Positions 8,110 through 14,760 of a stretch of 19,376 nt of DNA are shown in pieces. Below the pieces are notes generated by a model, which was not told the origin of the DNA, ran no database searches, and worked only from the letters and a program-made list of their open reading frames with translations. The translations under genes were made by a program, and so were the position numbers. Every line of letters begins with the position of its first letter. The first letter of the stretch is position 1. Source of the stretch: Bacteroidaceae bacterium (GTDB taxonomy: Bacteria; Bacteroidota; Bacteroidia; Bacteroidales; Barnesiellaceae_A); the NCBI GenBank assembly GCA_017561285.1, contig JAFZDG010000086.1:1-19376 (forward strand), read 5' to 3'.

Positions 8110-8117
8110 TTACTTTG
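8110..8117 (+). promoter_or_regulatory. -7-like promoter element for glyS operon
   Basis: TTACTTTG differs from TAnnTTTG at one position and is followed by the CA common after this element. The predicted start near 8124 gives a leader of about 62 nt. No matching -33 TTTG was found, so the call rests on position and a near-consensus octamer. Confidence 0.35.
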
Positions 8118-8123
8118 CAGTTT

Positions 8124-8158
8124 AAATTTGAGTTGCCACAATTACAACTCGCAAATTT
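8124..8158 (+). promoter_or_regulatory. Hairpin at the 5' end of the glyS leader
   Basis: AAATTTGAGTTG (8124-8135) pairs with CAACTCGCAAATTT (8145-8158). This gives two 6-bp stems separated by a 2-nt bulge on the right arm, with a 9-nt loop. It begins at the predicted transcription start and is followed by TTG, so it could stabilise the mRNA 5' end or act as a weak attenuator. It does not look like a T-box. Confidence 0.4.
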
Positions 8159-8185
8159 TTGATAATACTTAAGTAAGAAAGAAAT

Positions 8186-9730
8186 ATGGCACAAGAAGAC
8201 GTTTTCAAAAAACTTGTATCGCATTGTAAAGAGTACGGATTTGTATTCCCCTCAAGTGAAATATATGATGGCTTGGCAGCTGTGTATGACTATGGCCAGA
8301 TGGGTGTTGAGTTGAAGAACAATATCAAACGTTATTGGTGGGACAGTATGACATTGCTCAACGATAACATCGTAGGTATTGACTCGGCTGTTTTTATGCA
8401 TCCTACCATCTGGAAAGCATCGGGACACGTAGATGCCTTTAATGATCCTCTAATCGACAACCGCGACTCGAAGAAGCGCTATCGTGCCGATGTACTCATT
8501 GAGGATTGCATTGCCAAGTATGAGGAGAAAATGGACAAAGAGGTAGAAAAAGCCCGCAAGCGTTTTGGCGAGAATTTCGATGAGAAGATGTTCCGCGAAA
8601 CCAATCCTCGTGTACTCGAGAATGCAGCCAAGCGCGATGCTTTGCAAGCTCGTTTTGCCAACGCTATGGCCGATATGAATCTCGAAGAGCTTCGCCAGAT
8701 TATCATCGATCAAGAAATTGTATGCCCTATCAGTGGTACAAAGAACTGGACCGACGTGCGTCAATTTAACCTGATGTTCTCTACCGATATGGGTTCTACT
8801 GCCGATGGCGCTATGAAGGTATATCTTCGTCCCGAGACTGCACAAGGTATCTTTGTGAACTTCCTCAATGTGCAAAAGACCGGTCGTATGCGTATCCCCT
8901 TTGGTATTGCACAAATTGGTAAGGCCTTCCGTAATGAGATTGTAGCTCGTCAGTTTATCTTCCGTATGCGCGAGTTTGAGCAAATGGAGATGCAATTCTT
9001 TGTGCGTCCCGGCGAGGAGATGAATTGGTTCAATCACTGGAAAGAGTTCCGTTTGCGCTGGCACAAGGCTCTTGGCTTGGGCGATCATAAATATCGCTAT
9101 CACGATCACGAAAAATTGGCTCACTATGCCAACGCGGCAACCGATATCGAGTTTGAGATGCCTTTCGGTTTCAAGGAAGTTGAGGGTATTCACTCACGTA
9201 CCGATTTCGACTTGAGTCAACATGAGAAATTCTCGGGTAAAAAAATCCAATATTTCGATCCCGAATTGAAAGAGTCATATACTCCGTATGTTATCGAAAC
9301 ATCGATTGGTGTGGACCGTATGTTCCTCAGTGTGTTGGCTGCGGCTTACAAAGAAGAGCAACTCGAAAATGGCGAGGTGCGTGTAGTATTGCAATTGCCC
9401 GCTGCCCTTGCACCCGTTAAGGTAGCTGTGATGCCTCTTGTACGCAAAGATGGTCTGCCCGAAAAGGCCGAAGAGATTATCAATCGTCTCAAGTTTGACT
9501 ATCGTTGTCAATATGATGAGAAAGACTCTATCGGTAAGCGTTATCGCCGTCAAGATGCTATCGGTACTCCTTTCTGTATTACCGTTGACCACCAATCGCT
9601 CGAAGATAATACAGTGACCTTGCGTGAGCGCGATAGTATGGAGCAACATCGTGTTTCTATCGATGAGTTGCACGCTATTATTGGCGAGAAGGTTAGCTTC
9701 CGCAGCTTGTTGCAAAAGATTGTTGAGTAA
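8186..9730 (+). CDS. glyS: Glycyl-tRNA synthetase (homodimeric class II type)
   Basis: 514 residues, the normal length for the single-chain alpha2-type enzyme, which charges tRNA-Gly in the cytoplasm. Visible features in order are an N-terminal segment with GFVFPSSEIYDGL and YDYGQMGVELK, then a long charged helical insertion (about 100-175). The class II core follows, with YLRPETAQGIFVNF from 213, motif 2 around GKAFRNEI (246-252) and REFEQMEMQFF. Motif 3 is ETSIGVDRMFL (371-381). The anticodon-binding domain runs from about 400 (LAPVKVAVMPLV) to the end. ATG at 8186 is preceded by an A-rich leader (AAGAAAGAAAT) and gives the expected N-terminus. The gene shows a strong bias to GGT/GCT/CGT/CTC codons. 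It leads an operon with lemA and an FKBP lipoprotein gene, 17 and 24 bp apart. Confidence 0.97.
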   Translation: MAQEDVFKKLVSHCKEYGFVFPSSEIYDGLAAVYDYGQMGVELKNNIKRYWWDSMTLLNDNIVGIDSAVFMHPTIWKASGHVDAFNDPLIDNRDSKKRYRADVLIEDCIAKYEEKMDKEVEKARKRFGENFDEKMFRETNPRVLENAAKRDALQARFANAMADMNLEELRQIIIDQEIVCPISGTKNWTDVRQFNLMFSTDMGSTADGAMKVYLRPETAQGIFVNFLNVQKTGRMRIPFGIAQIGKAFRNEIVARQFIFRMREFEQMEMQFFVRPGEEMNWFNHWKEFRLRWHKALGLGDHKYRYHDHEKLAHYANAATDIEFEMPFGFKEVEGIHSRTDFDLSQHEKFSGKKIQYFDPELKESYTPYVIETSIGVDRMFLSVLAAAYKEEQLENGEVRVVLQLPAALAPVKVAVMPLVRKDGLPEKAEEIINRLKFDYRCQYDEKDSIGKRYRRQDAIGTPFCITVDHQSLEDNTVTLRERDSMEQHRVSIDELHAIIGEKVSFRSLLQKIVE

Positions 9731-9747
9731 TACCAAATATTGTAAGT

Positions 9748-10329
9748 ATGAAAAGAATATTAGTTTCGTTGGTTGCGATGGTGGTACTTGCCCTATCGCT
9801 CACATCGTGCAGCTATAACAGTATGGTAGAGGCCGATGAGAATGTAAAAGCTCAGTGGGCCAAAGTGGAGAATCAATACCAACGTCGTGCCGATCTTATA
9901 CCCAATCTTGTGAATACAGTAAAGGGGTATGCTGCTCACGAAGCAGGTACGCTCGAAGCTGTTGTTGAGGCTCGTGCCAAGGCTACACAAGTAACTGTAG
10001 ATGTAGAGAATCTTACCGATGAGAACTTGAAGGCTTATCAAGAGGCGCAAGGTGAGTTGAGTCAAGCATTGGGACGATTGTTGGCTGTAACAGAAAATTA
10101 TCCCGACCTTAAAGCCAATGAGAACTTCCGCGACTTGCAAGCACAACTCGAAGGTACCGAAAACCGTATCGCTACCGAGCGTGGTCGCTATAGCGAAATG
10201 GTGGCCGGATATAATGCTATGATACGCAAATTCCCGGCTGTTATCACCGCCAAGATATTCGGATTTGATGCCAAACCACAGTTTGAGGCTGAGACCGGAG
10301 CCGAAAAAGCTCCTGTTGTTGAGTTCTGA
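9748..10329 (+). CDS. lemA: LemA family lipoprotein
   Basis: 193 residues. The signal MKRILVSLVAMVVLALSLTSC carries a lipobox (L-T-S-C) with the lipid Cys at residue 21. The mature part has the LemA signature: an N-terminal helix with YNSMVEADENVKAQWAKVENQYQRRADLIPNL split over residues 23-54, then VNTVKGYAAHE. Later come NFRDLQAQLEGTENRIATER and a C-terminal IRKFPAVITAKIFGF. LemA proteins are helical-bundle envelope proteins with no settled biochemical role (family knowledge). The start follows the glyS stop by 17 bp, so co-transcription is expected. LemA is often encoded beside TPM-domain proteins; none is present here, and the next gene is an FKBP lipoprotein instead. Confidence 0.95.
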   Translation: MKRILVSLVAMVVLALSLTSCSYNSMVEADENVKAQWAKVENQYQRRADLIPNLVNTVKGYAAHEAGTLEAVVEARAKATQVTVDVENLTDENLKAYQEAQGELSQALGRLLAVTENYPDLKANENFRDLQAQLEGTENRIATERGRYSEMVAGYNAMIRKFPAVITAKIFGFDAKPQFEAETGAEKAPVVEF

Positions 10330-10353
10330 TAAACATTATAATATAGTGTGAAG

Positions 10354-10947
10354 ATGAAGAAATTTTTGCTATGGGCTTGTGCCCTTATGTTACTCCCGAT
10401 GGTTTTCGCCTCATGTGAAGAGAAGAAAGAAGAAGGGGCTGTCAACTATTGGGAAGAGTATGCCAACTGGCGTAAGGCCAATCAAGCTTTCTTTGAAAAG
10501 AAGTATGCCGAGACCGACTCTTTGGGAAATCTTGTATATGAGCGAGTAACCCCCACTTGGGATAGCGGCTCAACAATACTTATGCGTTGGTATAACGATC
10601 GCGCGCTCACGCAAGATGCTCCGCAACCTATGTCGACAAGCTACATAGATGTTATCTATAAAGGTACGACATATGAAGGTGAGGAGTTTGACTCATCTTT
10701 TGAAAATACGGCTCATGGCGATAGTATCTATCGCTCTAAATTGTCCGACAACATTAAAGGTTGGGTAATAGCCTTTACCAATATGCATGTCGGTGACCAT
10801 TGTGAATTGATTATTCCTCATAATTGCGCTTATGGCGATTCATATACATCCGACATTTTGTTGCCCTATTCGACACTCGTTTTTGATGTTAAATTTAGAG
10901 GCATTCCCGGACTGGAAAAGCCTGTAAATGCACCGGCTCAAGAATAG
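10354..10947 (+). CDS. FKBP-type peptidyl-prolyl cis-trans isomerase, lipoprotein
   Basis: 197 residues from the ATG at 10354; a GTG two codons earlier (10348) is possible but less likely. The signal MKKFLLWACALMLLPMVFASC ends in the lipid Cys at residue 21, followed by an acidic EEKKEEG linker. The FKBP fold lies at about residues 95-185, with YIDVIYKGTTYEGEEFDSSF, a central KGWVIAFTNMHVGDHCELIIPHNCAYGD region split by short turns, and a closing LLPYSTLVFDVKFRGI strand. These cover the canonical FKBP pattern, including the Phe-Asp-Ser and the Leu-Pro-x-Ser-Thr-Leu stretch. It probably catalyses prolyl isomerisation or acts as a chaperone for envelope proteins. It is the last gene of the glyS-lemA operon and is followed at once by a strong terminator. 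Confidence 0.93.
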   Translation: MKKFLLWACALMLLPMVFASCEEKKEEGAVNYWEEYANWRKANQAFFEKKYAETDSLGNLVYERVTPTWDSGSTILMRWYNDRALTQDAPQPMSTSYIDVIYKGTTYEGEEFDSSFENTAHGDSIYRSKLSDNIKGWVIAFTNMHVGDHCELIIPHNCAYGDSYTSDILLPYSTLVFDVKFRGIPGLEKPVNAPAQE

Positions 10948-10966
10948 GAGAGGGATAAACAGATAT

Positions 10967-11003
10967 AACGCCTGCGAAGTATAGACTTCGTGGGCGTTTT
11001 TTT
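10967..11003 (+). terminator. Intrinsic terminator of the glyS-lemA-FKBP operon
   Basis: AACGCCTGCGAAGT (10967-10980) pairs with ACTTCGTGGGCGTT (10985-10998), with two internal G-U wobbles and a 4-nt loop. A run of seven T (10997-11003) follows. This is a textbook rho-independent terminator 20 bp after the FKBP stop codon. Confidence 0.93.
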
Positions 11004-11106
11004 GTTGTATATTGCATCATTATGTATTATATACTATGATTTGCAACGCTTTTTTCTGTTTCGACTTATGAAGCTGGTTGCTATGTGTTGTTAGCAAAAC
11101 GAGGGT

Positions 11107-11125
11107 ATAACAAGAAGGTTGTTAT
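11107..11125. repeat. Inverted repeat ATAACAA-N5-TTGTTAT
   Basis: A perfect 7-bp inverted repeat with a 5-bp spacer, in the 379-bp gap before the carboxyltransferase gene, about 62 bp upstream of its -33 element. It could be an operator. Apart from this, the terminator and the promoter, the gap is A/T-rich and I see no gene in it. Confidence 0.3.
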
Positions 11126-11186
11126 TAAATGGGTTGAAATATAGGCATATAGATAGAAGATAATTGATGAAAAAATCTCGAAATTA

Positions 11187-11217
11187 TTTGTTTTTATTTG
11201 ATGATTCACTATATTTG
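11187..11217 (+). promoter_or_regulatory. Consensus Bacteroides-type promoter for the carboxyltransferase gene
   Basis: TTTG (11187-11190), a 19-bp spacer and TATATTTG (11210-11217) fit the TTTG-N19-TAnnTTTG consensus exactly. The start point is expected near 11224, giving a leader of about 100 nt. An 8-bp palindrome GTTGCAAC (11220-11227) sits on that start point. A strong promoter suits a highly expressed central enzyme. Confidence 0.8.
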
Positions 11218-11326
11218 CGGTTGCAACTTTTGAGGAGAGGGTAAAATATCACTTGAAATGTTGCAATGAAAGACACGAAAATTATTAACAAAATACTGTG
11301 AATATAAACACTTAAAAAAAATTACT

Positions 11327-13186
11327 ATGGCCAGAAAATTGAAAATTCGCGACCTTACCTTGCGCGATGGTCACCAATCGCTTTTCGCAACTCGTTTGCA
11401 AAGTAAACACGTAGAACAAGTTATTGAAGATTACAAAGACGCAGGCTTCTATGCAATGGAAGTTTGGGGTGGTGCTGTGCCCGACTCTGTAATGCGTTAT
11501 CTTGACGAAAGCCCCTGGACTCGTTTGAATTCTATCAGCAAAGTTATCGAGGGCCGTTCATATCTTACTGCACTTTCTCGTGGTCGTAACCTCTTTGGTT
11601 ATGCTCCTTATCCCAATACTGTTATTGACGGTTTCTACAAAGAGGCTGTAAAGCAAGGTCTTGGTATCATGCGTATCTTTGATGCGCTCAATGACCTTAA
11701 CAATGTTGAGAGCTCAATCAAAAAAATCAACGAAGTAGGTGGTATTGCCGATGGTGCTGTTTGCTACACTGTAGATCCCAAACCCGCAGCATCTACCGAG
11801 AAAGTTGGCTTCTTTGCTCGTTTGTTTGGCAAGAAACCCGCTGCTCCCGAAAAGATCTTTACTGACGAATATTTTGTACAAAAAGCTAAAGGTATGGAGG
11901 CTATGGGTGCTAAGATTATCACCCTCAAAGATATGGCCGGTCTCGTAAATCCTGCCCGTATCACTACTCTTATCCCCGCTTTGAAAAATGCCGTTAAAGT
12001 ACCCATCGATTTCCACACACACTGTACACCCGGTTACGGTCTTGCATCATCGTTGATGGCTGTTATTCATGGTGTGGATATCCTTGATACCAATATTTGG
12101 TACTTTGGTGGCGGTTCGGCAGCTCCCGCTATTGAGTTGATTTATATATTCTGTAAGAAACTCGGTATCGAGGTTGAGGCTAATATGGAGGCCGTAGGTC
12201 GTATTCGTGAGAAACTCGAAGGCATCCGCCGCGACTTGCGTGACTTCGACTTGCAAAAAGATAGCTTCCCCATCAAGTTCGATCCTTTGAAAGATACTAT
12301 CCCTGCCGATGTTGATGCTCAATTCGATCGCGCTATAGCTGCTGCTAAGGCTAATAACGAGGCAGAGCTCTTGGAGGCTTGCCACGCTATCGAAGCATAC
12401 TTCAACTTCCCCAAAGCCAATGAAATCGTTAAACATGCCGAGGTTCCCGGTGGTATGTACAGTAATATGGTGGCTCAATTGAAGAGCCTCGGTGCAGAGG
12501 ACGTATTGAACGATGCTATGGCACTTATCCCCGAGGTACGTCGTGCTGCAGGTCTTGTTCCTCTTGTAACTCCTACATCTCAAATCGTGGGTGGTCAAGC
12601 TGTGAGTCTTGCTATCGACCGTAAGAAAGGTAATCCCGACTATACAATGGTAAGTAACCAATTTATCAACCTCATCAAGGGTGAGTATGGTAAAACTCCT
12701 GTTGCAATCGATCCTAAGTTCCGTGAGAAGATTACCGGTAGCGCTATTGAGAAACCTTACGATATCAATGCTTACCAAGCTCCCGAGAACCCCACTTTGC
12801 CTGAGTTTGGTGGTGTGAAATTGGCTAAGGATGAGAACGATTACCTCTTGCTCCAACTCTTCCCCACAGTAGGTGCTACATTCTTGCGCAACCGTCGTGC
12901 CGAGGAGTATGCTGCTGCGCCTAAAACAGAGGTAGCCGAAGAGAAGAAAGCTGCTGAAGAGCCCATTACAGGTCCTACTCAAAAGATTCCTATGGGTGGT
13001 AGCATTATCTCTGTTGCTGTTCAACCCGGTGCTACAGTGAAGAAAGGTCAAGCATTGCTCGTTTATGAGGCAATGAAGATGGAAAATACTGTAAACAGCG
13101 AGCGTGACGGTGTTATCAAACGCGTCTTTGTTCAACCCGGACAAGTCGTTGCTACAAATGCTGTATTGGTAGAGTTTGAAGGTTAA
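11327..13186 (+). CDS. oadA: Biotin-dependent carboxyltransferase: oxaloacetate decarboxylase alpha / pyruvate carboxylase subunit B
   Basis: 619 residues. It moves a carboxyl group between biotin and pyruvate/oxaloacetate. The HMGL-like TIM barrel starts at TLRDGHQS (Asp14). It carries the probable metal ligands His230 and His232 (DFHTHC) and the carbamylated Lys201 in ITLKDMAG. A conserved carboxylase domain follows to about 520, then an Ala/Glu/Lys-rich flexible linker (about 526-548). The C-terminal biotinyl domain has the acceptor Lys584 in EAMKMEN, 35 residues before the end as is usual. A roughly 30-residue insert (150-180, with two KxxF/GKK stretches) lies within the barrel. Whether the enzyme works as a sodium-pumping decarboxylase or with a separate biotin carboxylase cannot be told, because no beta/gamma subunit or biotin carboxylase is nearby. 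It is monocistronic, with its own promoter and terminator, and strongly codon-biased. Confidence 0.93.
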   Translation: MARKLKIRDLTLRDGHQSLFATRLQSKHVEQVIEDYKDAGFYAMEVWGGAVPDSVMRYLDESPWTRLNSISKVIEGRSYLTALSRGRNLFGYAPYPNTVIDGFYKEAVKQGLGIMRIFDALNDLNNVESSIKKINEVGGIADGAVCYTVDPKPAASTEKVGFFARLFGKKPAAPEKIFTDEYFVQKAKGMEAMGAKIITLKDMAGLVNPARITTLIPALKNAVKVPIDFHTHCTPGYGLASSLMAVIHGVDILDTNIWYFGGGSAAPAIELIYIFCKKLGIEVEANMEAVGRIREKLEGIRRDLRDFDLQKDSFPIKFDPLKDTIPADVDAQFDRAIAAAKANNEAELLEACHAIEAYFNFPKANEIVKHAEVPGGMYSNMVAQLKSLGAEDVLNDAMALIPEVRRAAGLVPLVTPTSQIVGGQAVSLAIDRKKGNPDYTMVSNQFINLIKGEYGKTPVAIDPKFREKITGSAIEKPYDINAYQAPENPTLPEFGGVKLAKDENDYLLLQLFPTVGATFLRNRRAEEYAAAPKTEVAEEKKAAEEPITGPTQKIPMGGSIISVAVQPGATVKKGQALLVYEAMKMENTVNSERDGVIKRVFVQPGQVVATNAVLVEFEG

Positions 13187-13207
13187 TATCAACTCTAAAT
13201 AAAAAAT

Positions 13208-13246
13208 CAAGAGACTGTACCCTGTGGGGTATGGTCTCTTGTATTT
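13208..13246 (+). terminator. Terminator of the carboxyltransferase gene
   Basis: CAAGAGACTGTACCC (13208-13222) pairs with GGGTATGGTCTCTTG (13227-13241) through 15 pairs including two G-U wobbles, with a 4-nt loop. TATTTTAG follows. It starts 22 bp after the stop codon, preceded by an A-run. Confidence 0.85.
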
Positions 13247-13320
13247 TAGCTCTATCTGTCAAAAGTTGCTCGCCGGTGTTGCCCGAGTAGCAGAAGCAGC
13301 TTCTTTTGTGCTTTGCTGTG

Positions 13321-13356
13321 AAAAAAACCGCACCAAAATGTTTTTGATGCGGTTTT
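13321..13356 (-). terminator. Terminator of the DUF2027-Smr gene, possibly bidirectional
   Basis: AAAACCGCA (13324-13332) pairs with TGCGGTTTT (13348-13356). The stem continues inward, after one C-A mismatch, with CAAAA/TTTTG. On the minus strand the hairpin is followed by seven T (13327 down to 13321). On the plus strand four T close the stem. It stands between convergent genes, 24 bp from the DUF2027-Smr stop. Confidence 0.85.
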
Positions 13357-13379
13357 ATGGGGAGGAATGGTAAATCTGT

Positions 13380-14456
13380 TTATTTTATCGTTACCATCGT
13401 TGCACCAAAGCCATATTCGCGGAACGATGCATCTTGGGAGCTATACTCTTTGTATTTGGTGCGTAGCTCATCGAGGATGGCGCGGCGCAGTGTTCCTTCG
13501 CCTTTGCCATGAATAAAAACGATGCGCTGTCCCTTGTTGTTGCGGTTGTCGGCCAATACCTTGCGGAAGGTATCCATTTGATACTCGAGCATCTCGCCAT
13601 TGCTCATACCGGCAGTGCTATCGAGCAGTGCATTGATGTGCAGGTCTATCTCGATAATTTCGGCTGGTTGTTGCTTAGGCTTGCTAACGTTGGGACGATT
13701 GATGCTCTCCGAGCGATTCTTTTCGCTCATGGCACGCGCCAAGTCATCGGTGTTTACAACCAGCGGGCGAATAGGGGTGTCGTTCTTCACCAAGTCGATA
13801 ATAAGGGCCGGCTCATCGTAGTAAAGGTTGGCTCGGAAACTATGCAGTTTGTAGAGCTTTACGGGATCAAAACGCATCTCTATAGCGCCGGGATTTTTGG
13901 TGGTGTAGTGTTTGCCTTGTTTGAAGGCAATGTATTGAAATCCGATGCGTTGCAGTGAGTTAACCTCCTGTTGTTTGAGCTCTTCCAACTCCATTTGCAT
14001 ATTGGGCTCTATCACGCCGGCATATCGTGTACGCCATCCTTCCTCATCGCGGCTGGTAAAGGTAAAGTATAGGTAGTAGTTGCTATCGTTTACCAAGCAT
14101 ATATCGTAGGCTGTAGTGTTGAGGTGCTTTGGCTCATGGGGTATGATGGCCAATGCGATATTGAGCTGTTCGCCTTCGGGTGTCTCCTCAATAGGCTCAT
14201 TGCTCACAGTCGAGGTTGGTATCTCCTTGCGAGGCTCGTCTTTGCTAAATGTAGTTGCTGTAAATACAGTGCGTACTTCGGGCTGTTTCTTCTCGGGTTT
14301 GGCGGGCTCTACCACCACACATTCGCGTATGAGAATGGGTGTTTCAAAACCGTCTGGCTCCTCTACATAAGCCATATCACGCTCTATCTTGCGCACGATG
14401 CCTCCGCCTACGGCATTGAGAAATCGTACTTTGTCTCCAATATTAAGTGTTGCCAT
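13380..14456 (-). CDS. DUF2027 domain protein with C-terminal Smr domain
   Basis: 358 residues, no signal peptide. The N-terminal part (about 1-50: NIGDKVRFLNAVGGGIVRKI, then AYVEEPDGFETPIL) is a small beta-barrel-like module of the DUF2027 type. A Lys/Glu/Pro-rich linker (about 51-95) leads to a central beta-rich domain (about 96-235). After a second linker the Smr domain starts at EIDLHI (269-274) and has the FIHGKGEGTLR signature (314-324), ending in YGFGATMVTIK. Smr domains occur in MutS2 and related nucleic-acid-acting proteins, some of them endonucleases. That this protein is a nuclease is inference. The DUF2027-Smr combination is a known Bacteroidota arrangement. The ATG at 14456 is preceded by a TACCTTTG element with a leader of only about 15 nt. 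It is transcribed alone. Confidence 0.9.
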   Translation of the reverse strand: MATLNIGDKVRFLNAVGGGIVRKIERDMAYVEEPDGFETPILIRECVVVEPAKPEKKQPEVRTVFTATTFSKDEPRKEIPTSTVSNEPIEETPEGEQLNIALAIIPHEPKHLNTTAYDICLVNDSNYYLYFTFTSRDEEGWRTRYAGVIEPNMQMELEELKQQEVNSLQRIGFQYIAFKQGKHYTTKNPGAIEMRFDPVKLYKLHSFRANLYYDEPALIIDLVKNDTPIRPLVVNTDDLARAMSEKNRSESINRPNVSKPKQQPAEIIEIDLHINALLDSTAGMSNGEMLEYQMDTFRKVLADNRNNKGQRIVFIHGKGEGTLRRAILDELRTKYKEYSSQDASFREYGFGATMVTIK

Positions 14457-14477
14457 AATTTTGCTTTTAGTTTACTG

Positions 14478-14485
14478 CAAAGGTA
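14478..14485 (-). promoter_or_regulatory. -7 promoter element for the DUF2027-Smr gene
   Basis: The minus strand reads TACCTTTG, an exact match to TAnnTTTG, with the ATG 22 bp away. A -33 TTTG is not evident. The rest of the 304-bp divergent gap (14457-14760) is A/T-rich and holds an imperfect inverted repeat at 14518-14566 (AGAGAA-AGATA / TATCT-TTCTCT) and the promoter of the rightward ATPase gene. Confidence 0.55.
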
Positions 14486-14693
14486 ATGAATTTTTTTCGG
14501 TTTGTGATGTGTTATATAGAGAAAGGAGATAAGCCTCTCGAACCTAACTTCATATCTTAATTCTCTGTTTTTGTTTAAGTACGTAAAATATTTATAGTTG
14601 CCTATGTTATATTATGCGAACATTTTCTATTTCTTCTCTGTGTGTTAAAAAATGTAAATATTGTGTGTAGGTACATTATTTTGTAATCTGTAG

Positions 14694-14725
14694 TTGGCAA
14701 ATTAGGTGCATAATCATTATCTTTG
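14694..14725 (+). promoter_or_regulatory. Promoter for the ATPase-nifJ unit
   Basis: TATCTTTG (14718-14725) is an exact -7 element. TTGG (14694-14697) stands 20 bp upstream as a near-consensus -33. The expected start is near 14732, about 29 nt before the preferred GTG start codon. No clear promoter was seen in the 35-bp gap before nifJ, so this may serve both genes. Confidence 0.6.
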
Positions 14726-14760
14726 CATCAGTAATCCCTTATAAAAGGTTGTGTAGTTTA

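Noticed and set aside
8124..8185. T-box riboswitch in the glyS leader
   Set aside because: The leader is only about 60 nt and has neither a specifier loop nor an antiterminator element; T-boxes are not known to be used in this phylum.
8450..9193. A 247-codon open frame antisense to glyS
   Set aside because: It is fully within glyS, whose class II motifs are all present. The antisense product has no family resemblance.
12047..13210. A 387-codon open frame antisense to the carboxyltransferase gene
   Set aside because: It is a shadow of a strongly codon-biased gene with clear domains and a biotin site on the other strand. The translated product shows no recognisable domain and no promoter of its own was seen.
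14518..14566. Imperfect inverted repeat between the two divergent promoters, considered as a small RNA or terminator
   Set aside because: The stem has a 3-base mismatch in its middle and a long loop, no U-run, and no gene ends nearby. Too weak to name.
14749..14760. TTG at 14749 as start of the ATPase gene
   Set aside because: It gives an extra MCSL-type start, and the purine run AAAAGG abuts it with no spacing. The GTG at 14761 gives a better N-terminus, though the matter is not settled.
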